Positions 34,285-43,816 of a stretch of DNA of 64,000 nucleotides are shown here, one piece after another. The notes under the pieces are model-generated. The model made no database searches, was not told the DNA's origin, and worked only from the letters and a program-made list of their open reading frames with translations. Each line of letters starts with the position of its first letter. Positions within the stretch are counted from its first letter, which is position 1. A program made the position numbers and the translations under genes. Origin of the DNA: Sphingobacterium thalpophilum (lineage in GTDB: Bacteria; Bacteroidota; Bacteroidia; Sphingobacteriales; Sphingobacteriaceae); assembly GCF_901482695.1 (NCBI RefSeq), contig NZ_LR590484.1:1-64000 (forward strand), given 5' to 3'.

Positions 34285-36888
34285 CTATCGGTCCCTGTTC
34301 GCGGGACTTTGCTCCGCACTCTGCCGCGGCCCCAGGTACGAAGGCTTGAGCCCGCCCAGGTCGATGAGGATGCGCTGCAGGACAATGCCCTGATCCAGAA
34401 AGCGGATTTTAAGCGTATGCTCCCCCGGCAGCAGGCTGTGGACCGAAACACTTTCGATGATGCGGCGTGCCTGCCACTGGCCCAGTTCCCCTTTGTAGTG
34501 GCCGTTAAAGTTGACCAGCGTTTCGGGACCGCCGTCTATGGATATGGCATAGCGCAGCCCGCGGTTTCCATTGAAGTTCAGCGTGGGCGACAGCAGTGCG
34601 ATGATTTTCGCTTCGCGCTTTTCCTTCACGCAAATCCTGTATTCCAAAGCCGTATTGTCCCCCAAGCTGGCTGTGACCGGCAGCGTTGTCATGGCCGACA
34701 CGGTCTTTCCGAGGTCAGGGATTTCCGTCCATTGAATGCCCGGAGCGCTGCTTGCTGCCGCATAGCTTGCCGCTTCCATGGCGATATAGCCGTCTGCCTC
34801 GACAAATACCGTTGATACAGAAGCAGTAGCGGGTTCCGGCAGATAGCGAACCGCGGGCATGATCGCCCGTGGTGGCTCGTTCCAGCTGCTGTAGCCGATA
34901 CGCACCTGATCCATCATGTGCTGCCATTTGCCGCCGGCGATCTTATGGTTGTAGTGGTCGCTGAACAGTGAATCACGCCGGAAGCAGGCTTTTACCTTGT
35001 CGGCCCAGTCATTTGCCTTACGGTCATTTCTTGCGTAGCAGTACTCGTTCATGGCTTTGGCATGGTACATTTCATACAGGTTGGCGCAGGCATTGATCGG
35101 AAATACCACGAGCTGGTCGAACGCATCCTTCAGCGAATCCGGCAGCAGGTAATAAAGGCGCGAGGCTTCCATGGCCAGCGTTTTATAGTCGTTGACGACG
35201 CTGTCAAACTCGTTATAATGTGTGAGACTAAATGTCTTTTCGTTCAGCAGTTCGGGTGTGACCCGATGGTTATATTTGCTGTAGCGGTTGATCAGTCCGG
35301 CGGCATCGGCCGCATAAGCCTCGCCAAACTGCTGCCGGCACCACTGCTCGGTATACGCCATCAGGTTGCCGGCATCAAAGCGGTCCGGATCCCAGGCCAT
35401 ATCCAGAAAAAATGAGATAGGAAATTCCATCGGCTTGAGATCGCCGACATTGACGATCCAGATCCGGTCCACGCCGTGCCGGTAGGTCAGGTTCATCTGC
35501 TCCCAGACACGCTGTATCTGCGACACATTGATCCATTTGGAATTGCGGGGACCGCCTACATAGTCAAAGTGGTAATACATACCGTAACCACCCGGGCGTG
35601 GCTTAGCATCCCGTTCGGGTAGCTTGCGGACATTGCCCCAGTTGTCGTCACAGAGCAGTAGCGTCACGTCGTCCGGTACGCGCATTCCTTTGTCATAATA
35701 GTCCTGCACTTCTTTGTAGAGGGCCCATAGCTGCGGTGTTTCAGCAGCCGGCCGGCCTGTTGCCTTGCCGATCAGGCGGCGCTGGTCTCTGACGATCTGC
35801 TCGAGCAGCCCGACATTCTGCTCTTCGCTCATGGGCTCATCTCCGTCTCCGCGCATGGCGATGGTAATGATGGACTCCCAGGCCCGCGCTCGCTGCATGC
35901 CGCCGTGCCAGAATTGCTGCAGCCCCGCTTTATTCTTGGTATAATCCCAGCTGCCCCCATTTCCGTAGCGTTTCCATTCGGCCTGGGCCCTTGCCATCGG
36001 TTCGTGATGCGAGGTTCCCATCACGATGCCCATTTCATCTGCTAGCGGCCCATTGCAGGGATCATCATCGTAAAAGGCGCTCCCCCACATGGCCGGCCAG
36101 AGGTAATTGGCCTTGAGCCGTAGCAGCAGTTCAAACACCTTTTCATAGAAATCCGCGTTAAACCCACCGAAAGTCGCTTTGGACCAGCCACTCAGCGCCG
36201 GAGCCTCATCGTTAAGGAAAATACCGCGGTACCTGACCTTTGGCTCCCCCTGTGTATAGACGCCGGGCTTGACATAAAGCTGTGCCGCTTTGCGGACCGG
36301 CACATCCGCCCAGTAATACCAGGGCGACACGCCGATCTGGGCCGACAGTTCGTAAATACCGTAGATGGTGCCGCGCTTGTCGCTGCCGGCGATGACCAGG
36401 GCCGATTCAAGCCCATCCAAGGGCTGCCTGACCACTGTCATGACAAACTTTTCCCGCTTTCCAGCCAGCTCTTTACTGTCCAGAAGACCTTTACGGACAA
36501 GGCTGTCGATCAGTGCCGATTTGCCATAGGTACCGATAATTATTTTGGAGCGGCTCTGTTGCTGCTGGCCTGGATTATGGCCCGTGACGCGCACAAAGTC
36601 TTTTTTCAGATTATCGAAGGCCCGAAGTACCCCCTTATGGTCCTGAGGATCGACGAGCATGGGCAGCGGCAGGCCATCTTTGACCAGCGGCAGATAACCC
36701 GGCTGGGCATCTTGGACCACCAAGCCCGTCTTTACCGTATCCACTGCGTTGTAGGACACAGCCCGGGTATTGCCTGCACAACAAAGCAGCACCATCGCAG
36801 CCAGCAGCGCCTTGCCGTAGCGGTACCCGGTCAAAAGACCGGTACAGATCCGTGTAGCGGATAACTCCATTTTATTCAATAATAACAT
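34285..36888 (-). CDS. GH115 alpha-glucuronidase, exported
   Basis: About 867 aa from ATG 36888, chosen because AAGG lies 5 nt upstream and a signal peptide follows (LLAAMVLLCCAGNTRA). An upstream in-frame start at 36960 adds a non-leader segment. GH115 features: N-terminal alpha/beta domain ('KIIIGTYGKSALID', 'ALVIAGSDKRGTIYGIYELS'), the barrel start 'PKVRYRGIFLNDEAPALSGW', 'LRLKANYLWPAMW', 'GMVMGTSHHEPM'-type block (here 'GIVMGTSHHEPMARAQ'), 'DVTLLLCDDNWGNVR', then a C-terminal beta domain. GH115 removes methylglucuronic acid from internal xylose units, complementing GH67. First gene of the minus-strand xylan operon, divergent from the HTCS. Confidence 0.94.
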   Translation of the reverse strand: MLLLNKMELSATRICTGLLTGYRYGKALLAAMVLLCCAGNTRAVSYNAVDTVKTGLVVQDAQPGYLPLVKDGLPLPMLVDPQDHKGVLRAFDNLKKDFVRVTGHNPGQQQQSRSKIIIGTYGKSALIDSLVRKGLLDSKELAGKREKFVMTVVRQPLDGLESALVIAGSDKRGTIYGIYELSAQIGVSPWYYWADVPVRKAAQLYVKPGVYTQGEPKVRYRGIFLNDEAPALSGWSKATFGGFNADFYEKVFELLLRLKANYLWPAMWGSAFYDDDPCNGPLADEMGIVMGTSHHEPMARAQAEWKRYGNGGSWDYTKNKAGLQQFWHGGMQRARAWESIITIAMRGDGDEPMSEEQNVGLLEQIVRDQRRLIGKATGRPAAETPQLWALYKEVQDYYDKGMRVPDDVTLLLCDDNWGNVRKLPERDAKPRPGGYGMYYHFDYVGGPRNSKWINVSQIQRVWEQMNLTYRHGVDRIWIVNVGDLKPMEFPISFFLDMAWDPDRFDAGNLMAYTEQWCRQQFGEAYAADAAGLINRYSKYNHRVTPELLNEKTFSLTHYNEFDSVVNDYKTLAMEASRLYYLLPDSLKDAFDQLVVFPINACANLYEMYHAKAMNEYCYARNDRKANDWADKVKACFRRDSLFSDHYNHKIAGGKWQHMMDQVRIGYSSWNEPPRAIMPAVRYLPEPATASVSTVFVEADGYIAMEAASYAAASSAPGIQWTEIPDLGKTVSAMTTLPVTASLGDNTALEYRICVKEKREAKIIALLSPTLNFNGNRGLRYAISIDGGPETLVNFNGHYKGELGQWQARRIIESVSVHSLLPGEHTLKIRFLDQGIVLQRILIDLGGLKPSYLGPRQSAEQSPANRDR

Positions 36889-37004
36889 GATGACCTTATT
36901 TACAATTGGTATTTTTCCCTTTCCCGGGCTCAGCACATACAGCAACCTATCCCTGCGCAAGGCGGGCCCCTGGGCTGCAGTACATTCCCCTATTCTGGAA
37001 AATC

Positions 37005-37111
37005 TAAAATTAGTAGTCCTGGGCAGTAGCGACGTTCGTATCTGTTACATTCCCTTTGGCCTTTGTTGCGGAAGAGCCCAGCCATGTTTCATATTTATTT
37101 CAATTTGTTAC
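37005..37111 (-). promoter_or_regulatory. Four-copy 21-bp-phased TGTTNC operator array between GH115 and HTCS genes
   Basis: On the plus strand TGTTAC (37043), TGTTGC (37064), TGTTTC (37085) and TGTTAC (37106) start exactly 21 bp apart. The last lies in a 15-bp sequence (37097-37111) identical to 28336-28350 at the GH43 promoter. On the minus strand the proximal half-site (first base 37048) is followed 36 nt later by TAATTTTA (37012-37005), one base off the -7 consensus, the same distance as at the GH43 promoter. The 321-bp gap thus seems to hold the GH115 promoter; the HTCS promoter on the plus strand I could not place. Confidence 0.65.
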
Positions 37112-37209
37112 ATCAGGACCAAAAACAGCGTTTACCGGGCCGCAAACGTTTTTTTCTTTTCAAGGTTGCGCAATAATATGTATCTTCAACACATAAACCA
37201 ATAAAACCA

Positions 37210-40200
37210 ATGCGGAGGGATTTTTTTTCGACAGTCATCCTATTATTTGCTTTTGTACTCTATGCACATGGACAGGCCACACGTATTTACGACAATCGGG
37301 ACTATGGCTTTGGCGAACTTTCTTCCAACCTGACCAGCAGTATCAGTCAGGACAAGCACGGTTACATCTGGACCGGCACCGAATATGGACTCAACAAATT
37401 TGACGGGACCCGTTTTGTGCAGTATCTGCATGACGTACAGGACAGCACCTCCATATCGAGCAACAATATTATCATTCTTTATCTGGACCGTGACAAAAGG
37501 CTGTGGGTAGGCTGCAACAACGGTTTGCAGTACTATGATGAAAACAGCGATCAGTTTGTCCGCATCCATTTTCCCAACCAGATTGCACCGCACATCACGG
37601 ATATCGTCCATAAAAAAGACGGCCACATCTGGGTGGCCACTTCGGGCTGGGGCATCTTCGATATCCAGGTCGGCCGCAGACAGGCTGTATCGTTGCCGCG
37701 AATCAATTCGCAGGTAGGTGGCATGTTTGCCCGCAGCATCTTTGAAGACCAGCACCGCGCGATCTGGGTAGCGGTGGACCGCGTGGGCGTATCGCGGATC
37801 TCGCCGGACCAGAAGCAAGCCATGCGACTTGTTTCCGACCTGCTGCCGCAGCCCAAGGGTGGTAATTACGACATCGTCGAGCAGGCCGATGGCAGGCTGT
37901 TATTTGCCTCCCCCTCCAGAATATGCCGTTATGATGCGGCGAAAAACAGTTTTGAAGCGGTGGACTTCAAGGAAAAACTCCGGTCTACCGTAACGGAGAT
38001 CCAGCTTTCCAAAACCATAAAAAACCATCTGCTGATCAGTACTGAGGGGGACGGTCTCTGGTATCTGGATCTGGGACGGGCACCGTTGATCGCGGCCCCT
38101 GCCGAACTGCCTAATCTGGACAACGACTACCGGCAGGGGCGCATCCGTACGATTCTACAGGACCGCGAAAACAACCTCTGGCTCGGCTGGTTTCAGCGGG
38201 GACTGGTCTTTATTCCTGGGCAGAGCAAGCAGTTTGAATTCTGGCGCATCCTGAGCCGTGAAAAAACCGATCAAAAGAACATCACCGCGATCACCCGCGA
38301 CCGGGAGGGCAGCATCTGGTACGCTCTGGAGCACGGCGGTATATTCAAAACTGATGCGCAAGGCAGCTCACACCAGCAAATAAATACCATTCAGGATGTC
38401 ACCCAACTCGAAACGGGGACAGACGGCACGATCTGGTTCAGCTCATATGAAAAAGGTCTTGGGCGCATCGATCCGCTTACCGGTAACACCGATAATCTAA
38501 ATATCTGCTCCAACAAACAGGTCAAAGCATTTGCCCTGGGCAGAAATAATAAAATCTATATCGCTACTTTCGGTGCCGGATTTGTCGAGTACGACAGTCA
38601 GACCGGAGTGTCGCGAATTTTCAGCATGAACACCGCCAATTCGACAAAAGGTGCACTGGCAAACGACTGGATTTCGGCTGTCCTGTGCGATCAGGATGGC
38701 CTCGTGTGGCTGGGACACCACAAAGGCATCAGCTGCTATGATCCTGTCCGCAACAGCTTCTCCGGGCAATTTACCGATCATAGGCTCTCCGAGCAGATCA
38801 CGATCTCACTCCTCGAGGACCGAGCCGGCCATATCTGGGCGGGGACCTACAATGGGCTCTATCAAATTAATAAAAAAAATGGCAAGATCAACAGTTATAC
38901 CAGCAACAATGGACTGTCCAGCAATGTGATATCAGGTTTGGGCTGGGACCGCAAGGGCCATATCTGGTGCAGCACCTTCAAGGGAATCAACTGTCTGAAT
39001 CCAAGGTCGGGAAAAATCGTCAGCTATTATACAGGGGATGGACTAGTTGACCGGTCCTACAACCGCGGCGTTTTCTTCCAGGATAATGAGGGGAAAATAT
39101 ACTATGGCGGCAGACAGGGCATTACCTCTTTTTTTCCCGAAAAGATTCAGCTGCAAACCTACTCCTACCCAGTGCTGATTACCAACCTCTATGTCAAAAA
39201 TCAGCCGATCAAGCCGGGCATGTCACCCAGCGGCAGCGTCATCTATCAGGGTGACCTGATGGCTGCAAACGCGTTCTTTTTTCACAACAACGACGACAGT
39301 TTTACCTTTGAACTGTCCACTATGGACTTCAACAGCCCCGAAAACGTCCATTACGAGTACCGCATCAAGGGCATCAACAAAAGCTGGAACGCCACACTCC
39401 CCGGAGTCAATCTGATTACCTACAACAACCTATCTTCGGGCGAGCATGAGCTCGAGATACGGGCCTGTAAATTTGGTGCCTATTCACCTAGCCGTACGGT
39501 GTTACTGCATATCCTGCCGCCCTGGTACCTCAGTGGCACGGCCTATTTCGTGTATTTCCTGCTGATTGCCGGTATCGTCTTCCTGATCAGCAAATACCTA
39601 CGCGAGCGGCGGCTCGAACGTCTGCATGCGTTCAGACTACAGCTCTTTACGGATATCTCCCATGAGATCCGCTCGCCGCTGACCCTGGTGATGAGCCCGA
39701 TCGACAAACTGATCAAGCATGCTCCAGATGCCCAGACGAGCTCGACGCTACAGAATATGAACCGCAATGCACAACGGATCCTCAGCCTGGTCAATCAGCT
39801 GCTCGACATCCGCAAGCTCGAAAGCGGACACCTGAACCTCAAGTTTGCCCGTGTCAATGCTGTGGACTATGTGAAGCAGGTCATCAAGGCCTTTGACGAT
39901 CAGGCGCTGGCCCATCAGATCGAGCTGTCGGTACACAGCGAAGCCGATGAGATCCCGGTATGGATCGATGCGGGCAGCTTTGAAAAGATCATCCACAATA
40001 TTGTGTCCAATGCGTTTAAGTTTACGCCGGACGGTGGGCAGATCAGGCTTTCTCTGGCCGTCCAAGCAGGCAAAAACGGGAGCGAAAGCCTACAGCTTGT
40101 TGTCAGCGACACGGGGACCGGTATACCCGAGAGCGATATCCGACATGTGTTCAAGCGGTATTATCAGTCCACTTCGGGTGGGGCCGCTCAGCGTCAGGGC

Positions 40201-41247
40201 TCCGGCATCGGCCTGCATCTGACCAAAGTGCTGGTCGAGCTGCATGGTGGACAGGTACATGCCGAAAATAGAAAGGACAGCAGCGGCTGCCGCTTTGTGG
40301 TCAGCCTCCCGATGGGCCATAGACACCTACGCAAGGAAGATTTGGTTGCCTTTCAGCCGCTGCATGCGCCTATTGAACAACAGTCTGAAAAAGTCGTCGT
40401 GGATGATCAGCAGTTGCCCAAAAACGGCTACCAGAAGACAGGCTATAAGGTTCTGGTGGTCGATGACGACCGGGACATCCTGCAGTTTTTGCGTCAGGAG
40501 CTGGCCTGTGGCTATAAGGTTCTGGTTGCCGAAAATGGCAGTGAGGGATTTCAGCTCGCCCTGGCCGAGCAGCCCGACCTGATTATTTCTGACGTCGCCA
40601 TGCCGGCCATGGACGGCTATACCTTAGTCAAGAAGATCAAGAGCAACAGTACCACCAACCATATACCGGTGATCCTACTGACGGCGCGCACCAATACAGA
40701 AGATCGTATGGAGGGCATCGGCCTGGGTGCAGATGCCTACCTGACTAAGCCTTTTATGGTTGACGAACTGCATCTGGTGGCCGGCAACCTGATCAAAAAC
40801 CGTATGAAGGTGAAAGGGAAGTTTTCGGGAGCGCAACAGCAGGACGGCAAGGTGAAGACGATCAGCTTCAAATCCAGCGATGAACAACTGATGGAACGTA
40901 TCCTCAGAACGGTCAACCAATATCTGGAAAATCCGGAGTTTAATGTGCAGTTTCTGGCTGATGAAGTCGGACTGAGCCGCGTACAGCTGCACCGCAAGGT
41001 GAAGTCCCTGACCGGCATCTCAACCGGCGAATTTATCCGCAATATCAGGCTGCAGCAGGCCGAAAAGCTGCTGCTGGAGAAAAAGATGAATATCTCACAG
41101 GTGGCCTATGCGCTTGGATTCACCAATCAGACGCATTTCACCACGCTATTCAAGAAAATGTACGGACTGAGCCCGACCGACTATATCCAGCGGCACAGCT
41201 GCAAGGAAAATCCTTCGACTTCGGATGTAAAAGAAAAGCGCTTATAG
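37210..41247 (+). CDS. Hybrid two-component system regulator (HTCS), xylan PUL
   Basis: 1345 aa. Signal peptide to about YAHGQ (residue 22). Periplasmic Reg_prop propellers ('GYIWTGTEYGLNKFDG', 'RLWVGCNNGLQYY', 'HIWVATSGWGIF', 'HIWAGTYNGLY' and more) and a Y_Y_Y domain (about 690-770). Membrane helix 'YFVYFLLIAGIVFLISKYL'. HisKA with His818 in 'DISHEIRSPLTL', HATPase_c ('NIVSNAFKFTPDGG', 'VSDTGTGIPESD', 'GSGIGLHLTKVL'), receiver with Asp1128 in 'LIISDVAMP', and an AraC HTH ending 'FTNQTHFTTLFKKMYGLSPTDYIQ'. Divergent from the xylan operon, it should bind a xylo-oligosaccharide and activate the genes with 21-bp half-sites. Its stop codon abuts the stop of the convergent next gene. Confidence 0.95.
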   Translation: MRRDFFSTVILLFAFVLYAHGQATRIYDNRDYGFGELSSNLTSSISQDKHGYIWTGTEYGLNKFDGTRFVQYLHDVQDSTSISSNNIIILYLDRDKRLWVGCNNGLQYYDENSDQFVRIHFPNQIAPHITDIVHKKDGHIWVATSGWGIFDIQVGRRQAVSLPRINSQVGGMFARSIFEDQHRAIWVAVDRVGVSRISPDQKQAMRLVSDLLPQPKGGNYDIVEQADGRLLFASPSRICRYDAAKNSFEAVDFKEKLRSTVTEIQLSKTIKNHLLISTEGDGLWYLDLGRAPLIAAPAELPNLDNDYRQGRIRTILQDRENNLWLGWFQRGLVFIPGQSKQFEFWRILSREKTDQKNITAITRDREGSIWYALEHGGIFKTDAQGSSHQQINTIQDVTQLETGTDGTIWFSSYEKGLGRIDPLTGNTDNLNICSNKQVKAFALGRNNKIYIATFGAGFVEYDSQTGVSRIFSMNTANSTKGALANDWISAVLCDQDGLVWLGHHKGISCYDPVRNSFSGQFTDHRLSEQITISLLEDRAGHIWAGTYNGLYQINKKNGKINSYTSNNGLSSNVISGLGWDRKGHIWCSTFKGINCLNPRSGKIVSYYTGDGLVDRSYNRGVFFQDNEGKIYYGGRQGITSFFPEKIQLQTYSYPVLITNLYVKNQPIKPGMSPSGSVIYQGDLMAANAFFFHNNDDSFTFELSTMDFNSPENVHYEYRIKGINKSWNATLPGVNLITYNNLSSGEHELEIRACKFGAYSPSRTVLLHILPPWYLSGTAYFVYFLLIAGIVFLISKYLRERRLERLHAFRLQLFTDISHEIRSPLTLVMSPIDKLIKHAPDAQTSSTLQNMNRNAQRILSLVNQLLDIRKLESGHLNLKFARVNAVDYVKQVIKAFDDQALAHQIELSVHSEADEIPVWIDAGSFEKIIHNIVSNAFKFTPDGGQIRLSLAVQAGKNGSESLQLVVSDTGTGIPESDIRHVFKRYYQSTSGGAAQRQGSGIGLHLTKVLVELHGGQVHAENRKDSSGCRFVVSLPMGHRHLRKEDLVAFQPLHAPIEQQSEKVVVDDQQLPKNGYQKTGYKVLVVDDDRDILQFLRQELACGYKVLVAENGSEGFQLALAEQPDLIISDVAMPAMDGYTLVKKIKSNSTTNHIPVILLTARTNTEDRMEGIGLGADAYLTKPFMVDELHLVAGNLIKNRMKVKGKFSGAQQQDGKVKTISFKSSDEQLMERILRTVNQYLENPEFNVQFLADEVGLSRVQLHRKVKSLTGISTGEFIRNIRLQQAEKLLLEKKMNISQVAYALGFTNQTHFTTLFKKMYGLSPTDYIQRHSCKENPSTSDVKEKRL

Positions 41248-41853
41248 TTACCGGCTGGTCGAATTAATGGGCTGAAACCGTTTGGGACGTTCATTTTTTG
41301 CGGCATGTGCCACGATCTCCTCAATTCGTTTTTGGCGCGTCTCGGGGCGCCGGGCGAGCACGATCCAGTGTAACATCATCTTCCTGATGGATTTACTCAA
41401 GCTCAGAAAATAGGCTTTTGAACCTTTATATTGCGCAAAGGCCGCCTCCAGATCGCTTGGGATGGTCAATGCCTCCACTGTATCAAGGATCGTCCAGGAG
41501 CCATTCTCCTTGGCGATTTGGATACACTCCAATCCTGCCGCTGACATCAACTTGCTGCCGATCAGCTGCTGCACTTTCTCCTTGTTGATCTTTGACCAGG
41601 TACTGTTCGGCTTACGGCGGCTAAACAATTGCTTGAAGGTATGCGTGTCGATCGTCTTGCGGGTGCTGTCGATCCAGCCAAAACAAAGCGCCTCATCCAC
41701 CAGCTCCGACCAGCTGACAGCCGGTAGCCCGGACTTTTTCGTATGGCAGATCACCCATACGGACTGTTCCTTCCTATGGTTGGTTTCTAACCAGTACCGC
41801 CATTCCTCCCGTGTGTAGATGGCTATGGATAACTTCTCTGCTGTGGTTTTCAT
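41248..41853 (-). CDS. YdeI/OmpD-associated family protein
   Basis: About 201 aa from ATG 41853, preceded by AGAAAGG at good spacing; an earlier ATG at 41901 is in frame but less likely. The conserved blocks 'WLETNHRKEQSVWVICHTKKSG', 'SWSELVDEALCFGWIDSTRK', 'FSRRKPNSTWSKINKEKVQQL' and the C-terminal 'LSKSIRKMMLHWIVLARRPETRQKRIEEIV' identify the YdeI/OmpD-associated (bacteriocin-resistance-like) family, whose biochemical role is poorly known. No signal peptide, so cytoplasmic. The stop codon directly touches that of the HTCS gene with no gap. Confidence 0.9.
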   Translation of the reverse strand: MKTTAEKLSIAIYTREEWRYWLETNHRKEQSVWVICHTKKSGLPAVSWSELVDEALCFGWIDSTRKTIDTHTFKQLFSRRKPNSTWSKINKEKVQQLIGSKLMSAAGLECIQIAKENGSWTILDTVEALTIPSDLEAAFAQYKGSKAYFLSLSKSIRKMMLHWIVLARRPETRQKRIEEIVAHAAKNERPKRFQPINSTSR

Positions 41854-41942
41854 TGGTTTGCCTTTCTTTATTTTCGTTGACCTCCATACAAAGATAGCCA
41901 TTCCTCATGACAGCTGTATGTCCGGAGTGCCAGCTACTTCTT

Positions 41943-43301
41943 TTAGAATTGCACTGAACTATCGTTGATCACATAGGTATTCTTTTTGATCAGTTCATAT
42001 AGTTCAGCTCCCGCCAGGATCACCGGTCCGTACCCATGTGCGGCAAATTTATTGACAGGACGATAATAATAAAATGCCGGATCGAAGCCCATGCCTGTGC
42101 CTACACAGGTACCCTCCACCTGCCCCTGGCTGTTGATTTTGGTGTGCACAGCATTCCATGCCTGCAGCACCATCGGGCCATAGGCTTTGATATCCAGCCA
42201 GCCTGCATTGATGCCTCTGGCGATGCAATAAGTGTAGATCGCTGTGGCGGATGTTTCCAGATAAGAATCATTACGGTCCAGCAGCTGATGCCAGAAGCCG
42301 GTACCATGCTGCAGCGCTGCAATTCCGGCGACGTGTTTCTTAAATTGCGCCAGCAGCCTGGCCCGGGCGGGATGGGTCCCCGGCAGCACATTCAACAATT
42401 CGACTTTGGTCAGCAGTGCCCAGCCATTTGCCCGGGCCCAGTGAAATGCGGGGTGGGGATCCATACCCTCTACCCAACCGTGCCGATACAACCCCTTTTC
42501 GGACACAAACATTTTATCGGCAAAGAGCCAGAATTGCTTTATAGCCTCATCTAAGTATCTGCTGTCTCCAGTAAGCTGGGTCATCTGTGCCAGTGCGGGG
42601 AGGCTCATATACAAGTCATCCAGCCAGAGCGTGTTTGGCTGTGGCCTGTTTCGGGCCAACGTCCCATCCTTCAGGCGGAATTCTTTGGTCAGGATGTAAT
42701 CGATATAATTGGCAATTGCAGGCTTCATATCCACAGGCAATGTTCTTCCATGCTGTGCCTTGATCATCGCGGCGCACATGGATCCAGCATCATCCAATGC
42801 ATGCGGCTGCATGACCGAATGTACTGGAGACCGATATCCGTGCTGAGCAGATTCGAGTTTTTGAAAGTACGGCAATACCTTTCCGATAAATCCCAGCCGG
42901 TCGATCGTATAAGCCGCATATCGAGGATCCCCAATCACCTCTGAGGCCCGCAGCATAGCACCGTAAGTAACACCCCACTCATAGCTGATCAGCCGAAAAT
43001 CGCCTTTTTTAAATAGCGTATTGGTATCGATTTTAGCCATATCTGTGACCGGTGCATGGTCCGTTTTCTGTTCAAGCACCATAGGCGTCACCCGATTTAA
43101 ATACGCGTACACCCGTTCAACATCCGCACGGATGCTGTCCAGTGTCGTCTCCCCATACATCACGGGATATTCCGGCTTCATCAGGTGCAGCGGCGTGTTG
43201 GAATCATTGATCTCGGCTTTATCTTTCTGCGAATAGGACTGACATCCATGGATAGCCAGCAAGGCAAAGGGTATGAGCGAAAATTTTCTCAGGTTTATCA
43301 T
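41943..43301 (-). CDS. GH105-type unsaturated glycosyl hydrolase, lipoprotein
   Basis: About 452 aa from ATG 43301, which gives a lipoprotein leader (ALLAIHGC, Cys20); a start at 43334 would add 11 residues. An (alpha/alpha)6 barrel with family blocks 'FRLISYEWGVTYGAMLRASE', 'QPHALDDAGSMCAAMIKAQ', 'TLWLDDLYMSLPALAQM', 'YRHGWVEGMDPHPAFHWARANGWALLTKVELL' and 'SYLETSATAIYTYCIARGI'. Asp in 'ALDDAG' and 'LWLDDLY' are the likely catalytic positions. GH105 cleaves unsaturated uronyl residues left by polysaccharide lyases (rhamnogalacturonan, ulvan, arabinogalactan). No lyase or SusCD pair is adjacent, so its substrate is uncertain. Confidence 0.9.
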   Translation of the reverse strand: MINLRKFSLIPFALLAIHGCQSYSQKDKAEINDSNTPLHLMKPEYPVMYGETTLDSIRADVERVYAYLNRVTPMVLEQKTDHAPVTDMAKIDTNTLFKKGDFRLISYEWGVTYGAMLRASEVIGDPRYAAYTIDRLGFIGKVLPYFQKLESAQHGYRSPVHSVMQPHALDDAGSMCAAMIKAQHGRTLPVDMKPAIANYIDYILTKEFRLKDGTLARNRPQPNTLWLDDLYMSLPALAQMTQLTGDSRYLDEAIKQFWLFADKMFVSEKGLYRHGWVEGMDPHPAFHWARANGWALLTKVELLNVLPGTHPARARLLAQFKKHVAGIAALQHGTGFWHQLLDRNDSYLETSATAIYTYCIARGINAGWLDIKAYGPMVLQAWNAVHTKINSQGQVEGTCVGTGMGFDPAFYYYRPVNKFAAHGYGPVILAGAELYELIKKNTYVINDSSVQF

Positions 43302-43816
43302 GATCAATTGGTTATGTATCCGTTTGTGATACAAGATACACTGTCAGCCCGACATAACCGTTCTGTGGTGTCATGCTCTGCTCGCCTGCCAGTTTCAGCC
43401 CGACCGGGCCAGCCCGATCCGCTGCCCGTCACCGGCAATCAGTTTGTAGTCTGGGCGCGGCCAACAACAGCTACTACCACCATACTACATCACTCAGATC
43501 ACCACGATCCAAAGCCATTCCTATGCGGATAAAAGACCTTTCCTGTGTCTGTTGCTTCATGGAAGAAGCCTATGAACTATGAACGAATTCCGGAGGCCGC
43601 TCGGTCCCTACCGGTCACAGGCAACATCGCCGGGACTAACGCATAAAAAAATGTAGTATCTAAGTCGTATACCGAAAAACAACATATCCTGAAGATTATA
43701 ACTTTATTTGCGGCGAAAAATTTAACCGGTTAGAGATATTTAATTACATAACAAACAAAAGCAACAGCAATATTAACAAATAACACCATTAAAAAAAACA
43801 ATTAAAAAACAAGAAC
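43302..43816. other. Gene-free stretch between divergent GH105 and fimbrillin-like genes
   Basis: About 515 bp. The left half is mixed in composition with no convincing frame; the right 130 bp is AT-rich with runs of A, typical of a leader before a Bacteroidota start codon (43817). Promoters for both flanking genes should be here, but no clear TTTG/TAnnTTTG pair was found. Confidence 0.4.
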
